64,000 bases of DNA. Origin: Dactylosporangium aurantiacum (GTDB taxonomy: Bacteria; Actinomycetota; Actinomycetes; Mycobacteriales; Micromonosporaceae). Location: positions 62,001 to 126,000 of the forward strand of contig NZ_JNYJ01000022.1 in the NCBI RefSeq assembly GCF_000716715.1. Reading direction: 5' to 3'. Numbering within the stretch: the first letter of the stretch is position 1; each line of letters opens with the position of its first letter. The notes beneath the pieces are model-generated. The model saw only the letters and a program-made list of their open reading frames with translations, was not told the DNA's origin and ran no database searches. Of this stretch, positions 1 to 9,143 are shown in pieces. Made by a program: the position numbers and the translations under genes.

Positions 1-1026
1 CAGCCGGCCGCGCCGCAGCCGCGGGCGGTCGGCTACCGCGAGGACGGCACGGCCGGCGAGGCCGGTGACTTCGCCGGGCCGTACTGGGCGGTCGAGGGCA
101 ACGGCGGGCTCGCCATGACCATGAAGGACCTGGCGGCGTGGACGCACGCACTGTTCACCGGCGGGATCGTCGCCGCGGACTCGGTGAAGGCGATCGCGGG
201 CGCGGGCGCCGGTCGGGAGATCGGCGACGGGCGCACCGAGGTGCCGGGCTGGGTGGCGTTCGACGCCTCGCGGTTCGGCGTCCCGTTCCTGACGACCGCC
301 GGGGGTGGCGGCGACGTCGGGCATAATGCGGTCGTTGTGTGGCTTCCCCAGCAGCAGCGGGTGATCGCGATGGCGTCGAACAAGCCGAGGATCTCGGCGG
401 AGCAGCTGCTGGAGCGGATCGGGCCCGCGATCGCCGCGGCGAAGCCGTTGCCGGCCCCGCCGTCGCCGGCCGGCGGCGGCGCGCTGGCCGCGGCGACCGG
501 CACGTACCAGCTGGACGGGGGCGGCTCCTTCGAGGTGTCCGTCCGCGACGGCCGGCTGGCGGTGAGCGCGGCCGGGGCCGACGCGGTCGCCGCGCTGTTC
601 CCCCCACCGGCCGGTGTCACCGCCGGCGACCTGCGCCGGCACGAGGAGCTGGTGCGGGAGCTGCTGGCCGGCAGGACCCTGGAGGGGCGCAAGGAGCGGG
701 CCGCGTTCGAGGCGCAGTACGGGCCGATCGACGACGTGCGGCTCGCCGGCACCGTCGCGCAGGGCGGCGAGCTGCGCACGTACGTCACCGTCGTGGCCCG
801 GGGCAGGCAGGTGCTGGGCTACTTCGCGCTGAACGAGGCCGGCGGCGTGGAGGCCGCCGAGGTGCCGACCGCGAAACCGGCGCTGGTGTTCCTGCCGTCC
901 GGCGACGACCGGTACCACCCCGACGACCCCACCGCGGGCGGCCCGGATGTGATCCTGGCGTTCGCGGAGGCGCGGATGACCCTGACCGGCCCGGCCGGGT
1001 CGACGGCCGCGCGCCGGGTGAGCTGA
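1..1026 (+). CDS. Serine hydrolase, beta-lactamase fold (5' end outside window)
   Basis: The frame is open from base 1, so only the last 341 residues are present. The ATG at 115 is internal: residues on both sides of it form one continuous family motif (GNGGLAMTMKDLAAW), which in class C beta-lactamase/DD-peptidase-like hydrolases (Pfam Beta-lactamase) lies in the second half of the catalytic domain. A glycine run (TAGGGGDVGHN, near residue 100) fits the region of the third active-site motif. The last ~190 residues form a separate beta-rich extension, starting around GTYQLDGGGSFEV, as in S12-like hydrolases with a C-terminal lipocalin-like domain. The SxxK and YxN motifs would lie upstream of the window. 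The gene ends 8 bp before a two-component pair, so the three may be co-transcribed. Substrate unknown. Confidence 0.8.
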   Translation, partial: QPAAPQPRAVGYREDGTAGEAGDFAGPYWAVEGNGGLAMTMKDLAAWTHALFTGGIVAADSVKAIAGAGAGREIGDGRTEVPGWVAFDASRFGVPFLTTAGGGGDVGHNAVVVWLPQQQRVIAMASNKPRISAEQLLERIGPAIAAAKPLPAPPSPAGGGALAAATGTYQLDGGGSFEVSVRDGRLAVSAAGADAVAALFPPPAGVTAGDLRRHEELVRELLAGRTLEGRKERAAFEAQYGPIDDVRLAGTVAQGGELRTYVTVVARGRQVLGYFALNEAGGVEAAEVPTAKPALVFLPSGDDRYHPDDPTAGGPDVILAFAEARMTLTGPAGSTAARRVS

Positions 1027-1034
1027 GGCCACGC

Positions 1035-1706
1035 ATGCGCATCCTGCTGGTCGAGGACGATCCGGACCTTGCCGACGTCGTCGCCATGGGGCTGCGCAAC
1101 GAGTCGTACGCGGTCGACGTCGCCGGCACCGGCGGCGCCGCAGAGGAGCTGCTCCGCGCGACCGCGTACGACGTGGTCTGCCTCGACCTCGGCCTGCCCG
1201 ACGGCGACGGGCTGGACCTGCTGCGCCGGCTCGGCGGCGACCGGGACCTGCACCGGCCCAGGCGGCTGCTGGTGCTCACCGCCCGCGACGCGGTCGAGGA
1301 CCGGGTCGCGGGGCTCGACGCCGGCGCCGACGACTACCTGGTCAAGCCGTTCCACTTCGGGGAGCTCGCCGCCCGGCTCCGCGCGCTGGGGCGCCGGGGC
1401 GAGGAGCTGGGGTCGACCGTGCGGGCCGGTGACCTGGCGCTGGACCTCGCCACCCACCGCGCCTGGCGGGCCGGCGTGCCGCTGGCGCTGACCCCGCGCG
1501 AGTTCTCGCTGCTGCGGTACTTCATGCACCACCCGGGCACGGTGCTGTCCGCGGAGGAGCTGCTGGAGCACGTCTGGGACGTCAACGCGAACCCGTTCAC
1601 CGCGTCGGTGCGGGTGATCCTCAGCCGGCTACGGCGCAAGCTCGGTGAGCCGTCGCCCATCGTTACCATCCCCAACGTCGGCTACCAGCTGCGGAGCGAA
1701 CCGTGA
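1035..1706 (+). CDS. OmpR/PhoB-family response regulator
   Basis: 223 residues, the normal size for the family. The receiver domain has the acidic pair in MRILLVEDDPD, phospho-acceptor Asp51 (VVCLDLGLPDGDG) and the switch lysine in YLVKPFHF. The C-terminal half is a winged-helix DNA-binding domain (TPREFSLLRYFMHHPGTVLS, then the recognition-helix region VRVILSRLRRKLGEP). The frame is open far upstream, but the ATG at 1035 is the start because the receiver domain begins there. The stop overlaps the GTG of the following kinase by 4 bp (GTGA), so the pair is translationally coupled. Signal and regulon cannot be read from the sequence. Confidence 0.93.
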   Translation: MRILLVEDDPDLADVVAMGLRNESYAVDVAGTGGAAEELLRATAYDVVCLDLGLPDGDGLDLLRRLGGDRDLHRPRRLLVLTARDAVEDRVAGLDAGADDYLVKPFHFGELAARLRALGRRGEELGSTVRAGDLALDLATHRAWRAGVPLALTPREFSLLRYFMHHPGTVLSAEELLEHVWDVNANPFTASVRVILSRLRRKLGEPSPIVTIPNVGYQLRSEP

Positions 1707-2764
1707 CACGACCATGGCGATCGCTGCGGGTGCGGCTGGCGACGCTCGGCTTCCTCGCCAGCTACCTGCCGGCGCTGCTGCTGTTCGGGGTGATCTCGGC
1801 GACCGACACGGAGGTCACGTCGACGGCGCAGGACGGCCGGCCCGTGGTGACCGGGTCGACGGTGGACCTGGCGGGCTGGCCGCTCGGCACGCTGCTCGCG
1901 CTCGCCCCGGTTGCCGCGGCGCTCGCCTGGTGGTGGGCGGGGCGCGCGGTGCGCCCGCTGCACCGGGTGCGCGCGGTCGCCGAGGAGATCGAGGCCACGG
2001 ACCTCAGCCGCCGGATCGCCCTCGACAAGGGGCCGACCGAGGTGACCGCGCTGGCGGCCGGCTTCGACGGCATGCTCGACCGGCTGGAGGCCGCCGCGGC
2101 CACCCAGCGGCGCCTCATCGAGGAGACGAGCCACGAGCTGCGGCTGCCCCTGGCGGTGCTCATGACCAACGCGGAGGTGCTGCTCGCGCATCCGGCGCCG
2201 ACGCTGGAGACCTACCGGCAGGGCCTGGAGCGCTCCCGTGCGGCCGCCGGGCGCCTCCAGCGCACCATCGAGGAGCTGCTCGTGGACGCCCGCGGCCGGG
2301 CCCGGACGATCGACCGCCGGCCGACCGATCTCATGGCCGTCGTGCGTGAGCTCGTCGCGGACGCCGGCGTGCTGGCCGCGCCGCGCCGGGTCACCGTCAC
2401 CGTGAGCGGGCCGCCGGCCGTCGTGTGCCGGGTCGACGAGCCCACCGTCCGGCGGGCCGTGTCCAACCTGCTGGACAACGCGGTCCGGCACGCACCGGAC
2501 GGCACCGCGGTCGGCGTACGGCTCGATCAGTCACCGTCGACGGTCGCCGTCACGGTCACCGATCACGGACCGGGCATCCCACCCGACCAGCAGGACCGGA
2601 TCTTCGAACGGTTCTGGCGCGGCGGCACCGGCAGCGGGCCGGGCAGCGGTCTCGGCCTGCCGATCGCCGGCCAGATCGCGCAGGCCCACGGCGGCGGCGT
2701 CACCGTCACGTCGCCGGGCCCGGACGGCGACGGCGCCGTGTTCCGCCTGACGCTGCGGCCCTGA
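1703..2764 (+). CDS. Two-component sensor histidine kinase
   Basis: 353 residues. Two membrane segments (about 12-32 and 60-79) enclose a short extracellular loop of about 28 residues, too small for a folded ligand domain, so sensing is likely intramembrane or by cell-envelope stress. A HAMP domain follows (about 80-130). The H-box is ETSHELRLPLA with His144; the usual HELRTPL threonine is a leucine. The N-box (LDNAVRHA), G1 (DHGPGIP), F-box (IFERFWRG) and G2 (GSGLGLPIA) are all intact. The GTG start overlaps the response regulator stop. Partner of the regulator at 1035-1706. Confidence 0.92.
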   Translation: MTRPWRSLRVRLATLGFLASYLPALLLFGVISATDTEVTSTAQDGRPVVTGSTVDLAGWPLGTLLALAPVAAALAWWWAGRAVRPLHRVRAVAEEIEATDLSRRIALDKGPTEVTALAAGFDGMLDRLEAAAATQRRLIEETSHELRLPLAVLMTNAEVLLAHPAPTLETYRQGLERSRAAAGRLQRTIEELLVDARGRARTIDRRPTDLMAVVRELVADAGVLAAPRRVTVTVSGPPAVVCRVDEPTVRRAVSNLLDNAVRHAPDGTAVGVRLDQSPSTVAVTVTDHGPGIPPDQQDRIFERFWRGGTGSGPGSGLGLPIAGQIAQAHGGGVTVTSPGPDGDGAVFRLTLRP

Positions 2765-2832
2765 CCGATCCTGGCGGAGCCTGTCACTGGCAGGGTGTGG
2801 CTGGCCCGCGCGCCGGTCCTGATACTCGGTAC

Positions 2833-3717
2833 ATGGACAGCAGGCGGCAGCTCGGCGAGTTTCTCGCGACCCGGCGGTCGCAGCTGCGGCCGCAGGACGT
2901 GGGGCTGGCCGGCTACGGCGACCGCAGGCGGGTGCCGGGCCTGCGCCGCGAGGAGCTCGCCATGCTGGCCGGGGTGAGCGCGTCCTACTACGCCCGGTTG
3001 GAGCAGGGGTCGTCGCTGAACGCCTCGCCAGAGGTGCTCGACGCGCTCGCCCGGGCGCTGCGGCTGGACGAGGCCGAGCGCCGCCACCTGCACGTCCTGG
3101 CGGCCGGCAGCCGGGCCCGGCCGGCGCCGCGGCGCACCGCGCCGGAGCGGCTGACCGCCGAGCTGGAGCAGCTGGTCGAGGCGATGGGCGAGACGCCGGT
3201 GGTGGTGCTCGGACGGCGCAGCGACGTGCTGGCCTGGAACCGGACCGGCCACGCGCTCTTCGCGGGGCACCTCGACCCGGCCGGGCCGCGGCTGCCGCGC
3301 CACCGGCCGAACATGGCCCGGCTGGTGTTCCTGGACCAGCACACCCGCGAGCTGTACGCGGACTGGCCGGCCAAGGCGCGCGCCGTCATCGGCACGCTGC
3401 GGCTGGCGGCCGGGCAGTTCCCCGCCGACGCGGCCCTGTCGGCGCTGGTCGGTGAGCTGACGGTCCGCAGCGGCGAGTTCGCCGAGCTGTGGGCGGCGCA
3501 CCGGGTCAAGTCGGGCGCCGGCGCCACGTACGAGCTGCGGCACCCGCTGGTCGGCGCGATGACCGTCACCCAGCAGGCGCTGCGCACCGAGCACGGCCAC
3601 ACGGTCGTGGTCGCCACCACGGAGCCCGGCTCGCCGTCGCGGGCGGCGATGGCGCTGCTCGCGCACAGCACCGCGTTCCCGGCGGCGGCGCGCCACTCCC
3701 CCGCGCGCGCCGAATAG
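2833..3717 (+). CDS. Helix-turn-helix regulator, MmyB-like ligand-binding domain
   Basis: 294 residues from the ATG at 2833. An N-terminal XRE-type HTH (about 10-75; RREELAMLAGVSASYYARLEQG) is followed by a PAS-like domain of the MmyB type with its usual landmarks: VLGRRSDVLAWN, MARLVFLD and ELYADWP. Such proteins are common in actinomycetes as single-gene repressors that usually control an adjacent enzyme gene. The next gene on the same strand is an MBL-fold hydrolase 83 bp downstream, a plausible target or operon partner. An upstream in-frame extension exists but covers the kinase gene and has no HTH similarity. Confidence 0.88.
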   Translation: MDSRRQLGEFLATRRSQLRPQDVGLAGYGDRRRVPGLRREELAMLAGVSASYYARLEQGSSLNASPEVLDALARALRLDEAERRHLHVLAAGSRARPAPRRTAPERLTAELEQLVEAMGETPVVVLGRRSDVLAWNRTGHALFAGHLDPAGPRLPRHRPNMARLVFLDQHTRELYADWPAKARAVIGTLRLAAGQFPADAALSALVGELTVRSGEFAELWAAHRVKSGAGATYELRHPLVGAMTVTQQALRTEHGHTVVVATTEPGSPSRAAMALLAHSTAFPAAARHSPARAE

Positions 3718-3800
3718 CCGTCTCCTTTCACCGCAACTTTTCCGCATGTGTACGGCGATGCCGCGCGCCCTGCGCCGGCCACGAATCGAGGAGCACCGCA

Positions 3801-4691
3801 ATGCACGACATCAAACTTGGTGACGTCACCGTGACCCGCGTCGAGGAGATGCACGGCCCGATCATGCCGACCGGCGCGTTCTTCCCGTCGGTGCCGGACG
3901 AGGCCTGGCGGCGCCACGAGGCGCAGCTGGTGCCGGACCACCTCGGCGGCGGCATGGTGCACGTGGCCATGCAGACCTGGGTGCTGCGCAGCGAGGGCCG
4001 CACCGTCCTGGTCGACACCGGCGTCGGCAACGACAAGACCCGGCCGGCCGTCGAGGCGTGGGACCACCTGCGGCTGGACTTCCTCGGCAACCTCGCCCGC
4101 GCCGGCGTGCGGCCCGAGGACGTCGACCTGGTCGTCAACACGCACCTGCACGTCGACCACGTCGGCTGGAACACCCGGCTCGTGGACGGCGAGTGGGTGC
4201 CCACGTTCCCCAACGCCACGTACCTGATCCCCCGCCCCGACTTCGTGTTCTGGGACCCGGCGAACAACCCGGGCGTCGCGGGCGGCGTCAACGAACACGT
4301 CTTCGAGGACAGCGTCGCGCCGGTGCTCGCCGCCGGCCAGGTCCAGCTGTGGCAGGACAGCCACACCGTCGACGCGCACCTGCGCCTGCGAGCCGCGCCC
4401 GGGCACACCCCCGGATCCAGCGTGCTGATCCTGGACTCCGGCGGTGACCGGGCGCTGTTCGCCGGCGACCTCATCCACACCCCGTTGCAGGTGATGGAGG
4501 CGGGCCACAACAGCTGCTTCTGCGAGGACCCGGCGGCCGCCGTGGCCACCCGCCGCGAGCTGCTCGGCTGGGCCGCCGACCGCAACGCCCTGGTCCTACC
4601 GGCGCACCTGAGCGGGCACGGCGCGCTGGAGGTCGAGCGCCGCGGCGACGCGTTCGCCATCAAGCAGTGGGGTCCCTTTGACCGTCTGTGA
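3801..4691 (+). CDS. MBL-fold metallo-hydrolase
   Basis: 296 residues, no signal peptide, so cytoplasmic. The metal-binding signature of the metallo-beta-lactamase superfamily is complete: THLHVDHVGW with His115, His117, Asp119 and His120, a later His in APGHTPGSS, the Asp of LFAGDLIH and a C-terminal His in PAHLSGHG. The overall pattern is that of actinomycete MBL hydrolases of the lactonase/arylsulfatase-like group; substrate unknown. A GAGGAG-type ribosome binding site lies 8-13 bp before the ATG. Its 3' end overlaps the carboxylesterase gene by 14 bp, suggesting a shared small-molecule degradation or detoxification role. Confidence 0.88.
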   Translation: MHDIKLGDVTVTRVEEMHGPIMPTGAFFPSVPDEAWRRHEAQLVPDHLGGGMVHVAMQTWVLRSEGRTVLVDTGVGNDKTRPAVEAWDHLRLDFLGNLARAGVRPEDVDLVVNTHLHVDHVGWNTRLVDGEWVPTFPNATYLIPRPDFVFWDPANNPGVAGGVNEHVFEDSVAPVLAAGQVQLWQDSHTVDAHLRLRAAPGHTPGSSVLILDSGGDRALFAGDLIHTPLQVMEAGHNSCFCEDPAAAVATRRELLGWAADRNALVLPAHLSGHGALEVERRGDAFAIKQWGPFDRL

Positions 4692-6078
4692 CACCACCTC
4701 GGGCCCGGTCCGAGGGCTGGACACCGCGTACGGCACCGCGTTCTTCGGGGTGCCCTACGCGGCCGGTCCGGTCGGCGCGGCCCGGTTCGCCGCGCCCGAG
4801 CCGCACGAGCCGTGGACCCGGGTCCGGGACGCGACCCGGCGGGGTCCGACCGCCCCGCAGCCGCGGCGGGACGCCTTCGGCGCGCTGGACATGTCGCCGT
4901 ACTTCGGCCCCGGCTGGCGGCGCGGCACCGACTACCTCAGCGTCAACGTCTGGGCGCCGCCGGTGCGCGCCGTACCCGCGCCCGTCATGGTGTTCGTGCA
5001 CGGTGGCGGCTTCGTCGCCGGTTCGGCCGACGCCCCGCTGTACGACGGCGCCGCGTTCGCCCGCGACGGCGTCGTCCTCGTCACCGTCAACTACCGCCTC
5101 GGCGTCGCCGGCTTCCTGCACCTGCCCGGCGCCCCGGACAACCGCGGCCTGCTCGACGTGCTGGCCGCCCTGCGCTGGGTCCGCGACAACATCGCCCGGT
5201 TCGGCGGCGACCCGGGCAACGTCACCCTGTTCGGGCAGTCGGCCGGCGCGGTCATCGCCGGCGCGGTGCTGGCCGACCCCGCCTCGGCGGGCCTGCTGCG
5301 CCGGGTGATCAGCCAGAGCGGCAGCGGCCTCGCCGCGTTCACCCGCGAGCAGGCGGCCGTCGTCACCGCCGGCGCGGGACGCGAGCTCGGCATCGAGCCG
5401 GCGGTCGCCACGTTCGCCGGCATCGGCGACGACCGGCTCGTCGAGCTGACCCCGCGGCTGTCCGCCCGGCGGCTGCGGACCCCGCTCGGCGGCATCACCG
5501 CGTGCGGCCTCGTGCTGGACCGGCAGCCGGCCGTGGCCGTCGCGGCCGGCGCGGGCGCCGGCGTCGACCTGCTGATCGGCGCGAACCTCGACGAGGGTGC
5601 GCTGTACCTGGCACCGTTCGGCGGGCAGGAGGCCGGCACCGAGGCGGCGCTGCTCGCCACCGCGGCCCGGTTCCACCCGGATCCCGTCGAGGCGGTCCGC
5701 GCGCACCGGGCGCGGTGGCCGGACGCGTCCGTGGCCGAGCTGCACACGGCCGTGCTCGGCGACGGGTTGTTCGGCGCCGGTACCCGGGCGCTGACCGAGG
5801 CGCACGCGGCACACGGATCCACGTGGGCGTACCGGTTCGCGTGGCGGTCCGGCGCGCTCGGCGGGCGGCTCGGCGCCAGCCACGTGATGGAGCTGCCGTT
5901 CGTCTTCGACCGGCTGGACCTGCCGGCCCTGCACGGGCCACGGGCGCTGCTCGGCGAGGGTCCGGCGCCCCGCGACCTGGCGGGCCGGATGCACGCGGCC
6001 TGGGTGCGGTTCGCCGCGACGGGCGACCCCGGCTGGCCCCGCTGGCCCGAGGTGGCCGAGTTCGGCGGTGCCGCGTGA
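4678..6078 (+). CDS. Type-B carboxylesterase family hydrolase
   Basis: 466 residues, slightly short for the family (usually ~500). The oxyanion motif HGGG (108-111) and nucleophile elbow GQSAG (Ser188) are clear; the acid residue probably lies in GANLDEGA and the catalytic His in ASHVMELPFVF. No signal peptide is visible, so a cytoplasmic esterase is likely. The start is taken as the TTG at 4678, inside the end of the MBL gene, because the family N-terminus (GPVRGLDT..GVPYAAGPVG) begins at once; no better start is present. Hydrolyses carboxylic esters; natural substrate unknown. Confidence 0.88.
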   Translation: MTVCDTTSGPVRGLDTAYGTAFFGVPYAAGPVGAARFAAPEPHEPWTRVRDATRRGPTAPQPRRDAFGALDMSPYFGPGWRRGTDYLSVNVWAPPVRAVPAPVMVFVHGGGFVAGSADAPLYDGAAFARDGVVLVTVNYRLGVAGFLHLPGAPDNRGLLDVLAALRWVRDNIARFGGDPGNVTLFGQSAGAVIAGAVLADPASAGLLRRVISQSGSGLAAFTREQAAVVTAGAGRELGIEPAVATFAGIGDDRLVELTPRLSARRLRTPLGGITACGLVLDRQPAVAVAAGAGAGVDLLIGANLDEGALYLAPFGGQEAGTEAALLATAARFHPDPVEAVRAHRARWPDASVAELHTAVLGDGLFGAGTRALTEAHAAHGSTWAYRFAWRSGALGGRLGASHVMELPFVFDRLDLPALHGPRALLGEGPAPRDLAGRMHAAWVRFAATGDPGWPRWPEVAEFGGAA

Positions 6079-6147
6079 GCCGTGCCGCGCGGACACCGGC
6101 ATCCCGGCCGCGGCCGCGCCGGCTCACCCGTGACGGACGAGCCGGCG

Positions 6148-6189
6148 GCGATCATCCGGAACGGGTGACGGCCCGGGCCGGATGATCGC
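6148..6189 (+). terminator. Intrinsic-type hairpin after the esterase gene
   Basis: A perfect 12-bp inverted repeat (GCGATCATCCGG at 6148-6159 and its complement at 6178-6189) with an 18-base loop lies 70 bp after the esterase stop. There is no U-tract, as is usual in actinomycetes. It separates the MBL/esterase pair from the GAF gene. A regulator binding site is possible but less likely given the arm length. Confidence 0.55.
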
Positions 6190-6289
6190 AGACCGTTGTC
6201 GGCGACGGTGGAGCGTCGAACACTGGAAGTAATGCCGTCAACCGCGTCGTGCCGCGCGTGCGACACCGTACCCGGGAAGGCCGTCGATC

Positions 6290-6808
6290 ATGGATGCGTC
6301 CGAGCTGCTGGACATGGCGGTGGCCGATCTGGCCCTGGTACAGGACCTCGAGCAGGCCCAGCACATCATCCGGAGCGCCGCGAGGCGCCTGGCGAACGCC
6401 CACGGATCGACCGTGGTGCTGCTGGAAGAGGGGCATTGCTTCTACGCCGACGAGGACGCGGTGAGCCCGCTGTGGAAGGGGCAGCGGTTCCCGGTGCAGC
6501 AGTGCATCAGCGGCTGGTCGATGCTCAACCGGCAGCCCGCCATCGTGCCGGACATCCAGTTCGACGAGCGGGTGCCGCAGGAGGCGTACCGGCCGACGTT
6601 CGTGAAGAGCCTCGTCATCGTGCCGATGCGCGTCGGAGATCCGCTCGGCGCGATCGGCGCCTACTGGATCCAGCCGCACCGGGTCACCGACGAGGAGCTG
6701 GCGCGGCTGCAGGCGCTGGCCGGCGCGGCCGGCGCGGCGCTGACCCGGCTCATGGCGTCGCCGGCGCCCGACATGGTGGGCTCCGGGGCGATCGGCATCC
6801 TCGTCTAG
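6290..6808 (+). CDS. GAF-domain protein
   Basis: 172 residues, essentially one GAF domain (about 15-160; STVVLLEEGHCFYADED, QCISGWSMLNRQPAIVPDI, SLVIVPMRVGDPLGAIGAYW). There is no output domain. The retained Cys and the GWSMLNRQP helix resemble GAF domains that bind small ligands or bilins, but this is only similarity of pattern. A GGGAAGG sequence sits 9 bp before the ATG. The next gene is a GAF-containing kinase 186 bp downstream, so it may act as an accessory sensor for that kinase. Confidence 0.82.
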   Translation: MDASELLDMAVADLALVQDLEQAQHIIRSAARRLANAHGSTVVLLEEGHCFYADEDAVSPLWKGQRFPVQQCISGWSMLNRQPAIVPDIQFDERVPQEAYRPTFVKSLVIVPMRVGDPLGAIGAYWIQPHRVTDEELARLQALAGAAGAALTRLMASPAPDMVGSGAIGILV

Positions 6809-6883
6809 CGCGACACGTCATCATGCGATCCGGAGGGCCGGCGGGTGAACCAGGCCGTCTCCAGCGGAATGTACTTTTTGCGA

Positions 6884-6889
6884 TAGAAT
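6884..6889 (+). promoter_or_regulatory. Possible -10 box ahead of the GAF kinase
   Basis: TAGAAT sits in a short A/T-rich patch (6868-6890) unlike its surroundings, about 105 bp before the kinase start. No convincing -35 hexamer lies 17-18 bp upstream, so this is tentative. Confidence 0.25.
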
Positions 6890-6994
6890 GCCGGTGCAGG
6901 AAGCTGCGTCAGCACGGCCAGCGATCCCCGGTGCATCCCGCGCCGGCCGCAGGAGCAGGCTTCATGTTGACGGCGAGGTGAAAGACGGTCGCCG

Positions 6995-8827
6995 GTGTCC
7001 GCAAACCTGGTTCCGTTGCTGCTGAGGCCGCACCCGCCACCGTCCTGGGTCGGGCTGGTCGTCGCCACGGCGTGCGTCGCGGTGGAGACCCTCGTGATGT
7101 TCGCCCTCAGGGACGGCTCGCCGCTGGCCGTCGCGGGCGCCCTGTACTTCTGCGGCGTCCTGATCGTCTCGATGGTCTGGAAACCCTGGCTCAGCGTCCT
7201 GACCGCCGTCATCAGCGTCCTCGCCTTCAGCTTCTTCCAGGTGCCGCCGGCGCTGTCGTTCAGCTTCTCCGCGAGCCGGGACCTGCTGATCCTGCTCATG
7301 TTCACCGGAGCCGGGCTGGCGACCAGCCACCTGGCGGGCCTCGCCCGCTCCCGCGCCGCCGAGGCGGCCGAACGCCGCCAGGAAGCCGCCCTCGCCACCG
7401 AGCTGGCCAAGCACATCCTGTGCGCCGACGACCTGCGCTCGGCGCTCGTCCCGGCGGCGCGGCGGCTCGCGGAGGCGCTCGAGCTGCGCTCCGCCGTTAT
7501 CGAGCTCGACGCCGTCCCCGGCGACGCGCAGCGGGTCGCGTTCCCGCTGTGTGACGGCGCGACCCGGCTGGGCACCCTGCTGATCCCCGCCGACGTCCCC
7601 AAGCGGACGCTGGAGCGCCTCCGGCAGCGGGTCGTGCCGACGCTGGAGTCGTTGCTGTACGCGGCGCGCGACCACGAGGCTGTCGTCACCTCGCTCAACG
7701 CGAGCCGCAAGGTCACCATGCTGGTGGCGGAGCAGGCCGCGTGGCGGCGGGTGGCCACGCTGGTGGCCCGCGGCGCCTCGCTCAACGAGGTGTTCGAAGC
7801 GATGACCGAGGAGCTCTGCCGGTCCCTCGGCGAGGTCCGCACGACGCTGATGCGCTACGAGCCGGACCACACCGCCACCTGCCTGGCGGGTCTCAACGAC
7901 CCGCACGGCCCGACGTCGGTCCCGCTCGACGGGCACAGCGTCGCCGGCGCGGTGCTGCGCACCAGGCGCCCGGCCCGCATCGACGGCTACGACGGCATCC
8001 CCGGCCCTGCCGCGGAGACCGTACGCGGCCTGGGCATCCGCTCGGCGGCGGGGGTGCCCGTCATGGTCCAGGGGCGTCTGTGGGGCGTGCTCGCCGCGGT
8101 GTCCTTCACCGCCGACACCATGCCGCCCGCGGCCGAGCGGCGCCTGAGCGACTTCAGTGACCTCATCGCCACCGCGGTCGCCAACGCCGAGCACCGGGCG
8201 CAGCTCGCCGCCTCCCGCGCCCGCATCGTCACCGCCACCGACAACGCCCGCCGGCAGTTCGAACGCGACCTGCACGACGGCGTGCTGCAACGCGTCGTCT
8301 CGCTCGGCCTCCAGCTGAGCATGACCGAGGCGTCGATGCCGCCGGAGCTGACCACGTACAAGACCCAGCTGTCCCGCACCGCGCAGGGCCTCAACGGCGT
8401 GTTCGAGACCCTGCAGGAGGTCTCCCGAGGCATCCATCCGGCGATCATGTCCATGGGCGGTCTCGGCGCCTCGATCAGGACCCTCGCCCGCCGCAGCGAG
8501 ACCCCGGTGGACCTGGACCTGCACATCGGCCGGCGGCTGCCCGACCCCACCGAGGTGGCCGTGTACTACATCGTGTCCGAGGCGCTCGCCAACGCCGCCA
8601 AGCACGCCCGCGCCACCATCGTGCACATCCGCGCCGAGACGGAGGACCAGGTGTTCCGCCTGTCGATCCAGGACGACGGCGTCGGCGGCGCCGACCTCGG
8701 CGAGGGCACCGGACTGATCGGCCTGCAGGACCGCGTCGAGGCCCTCGGCGGCCACATGGAGGTCGTGAGCCCACCCCGCCAGGGCACCGCGCTCCTGGTC
8801 AAGATCCCCATCGACGAAGCGGCGTAG
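6995..8827 (+). CDS. NarL-type sensor histidine kinase with DUF4118 and GAF domains
   Basis: 610 residues from a GTG. The N-terminus is a four-helix membrane module (about 18-115), as in the KdpD-like DUF4118 sensor domain. A central GAF domain (about 262-400) and a HisKA_3 dimerisation domain follow; His427 lies in FERDLHDGVLQ. The HATPase region has SEALANAAKHA, DDGVGGADLGEGTGLIG and LGGHMEV. Kinases of this class normally act on LuxR-type response regulators, but no response regulator is adjacent, so it is an orphan or works with the single GAF protein upstream and a distant regulator. Confidence 0.9.
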   Translation: MSANLVPLLLRPHPPPSWVGLVVATACVAVETLVMFALRDGSPLAVAGALYFCGVLIVSMVWKPWLSVLTAVISVLAFSFFQVPPALSFSFSASRDLLILLMFTGAGLATSHLAGLARSRAAEAAERRQEAALATELAKHILCADDLRSALVPAARRLAEALELRSAVIELDAVPGDAQRVAFPLCDGATRLGTLLIPADVPKRTLERLRQRVVPTLESLLYAARDHEAVVTSLNASRKVTMLVAEQAAWRRVATLVARGASLNEVFEAMTEELCRSLGEVRTTLMRYEPDHTATCLAGLNDPHGPTSVPLDGHSVAGAVLRTRRPARIDGYDGIPGPAAETVRGLGIRSAAGVPVMVQGRLWGVLAAVSFTADTMPPAAERRLSDFSDLIATAVANAEHRAQLAASRARIVTATDNARRQFERDLHDGVLQRVVSLGLQLSMTEASMPPELTTYKTQLSRTAQGLNGVFETLQEVSRGIHPAIMSMGGLGASIRTLARRSETPVDLDLHIGRRLPDPTEVAVYYIVSEALANAAKHARATIVHIRAETEDQVFRLSIQDDGVGGADLGEGTGLIGLQDRVEALGGHMEVVSPPRQGTALLVKIPIDEAA

Positions 8828-9143
8828 CGGACCGCACCCGCGCCGACGGCACGTACGCGGCGATCACCCGCCCGGCCGGTCGGCCCCCGCTCGGCCGTGC
8901 CCGCCCCGGCGCTTCGCGCGACGCTCCGCCGGGTAGCGACCGGCCACATCGTGCTCCAGGCGCGACCCCCGCCCACGACGGGCCGCGCCCGGCCCGGTGC
9001 GGCCGGCGACCCGGTGTCCCGACGCCGCGACCTCCCAGAAAATCTTGACGGGTCGGTGAGAGATCGTCCCGGCGGCCGGCACGACATCCACGAGCACGGT
9101 CGCCATCCCGGCGACCATCGGCATGCTCCGAAGGGAGCCGATC
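8828..9143. other. Intergenic region before the broken metalloprotease
   Basis: 316 bp without a credible gene. The only distinctive feature is a short A/T-rich stretch at about 9038-9050 ending in TTGACG, a possible -35 element for the gene that follows; no matching -10 is visible at the normal distance. Confidence 0.4.

Noticed and set aside
9038..9075. Promoter with TTGACG ahead of the broken metalloprotease
   Set aside because: No -10 hexamer at 16-18 bp; kept only as a note in the intergenic entry.
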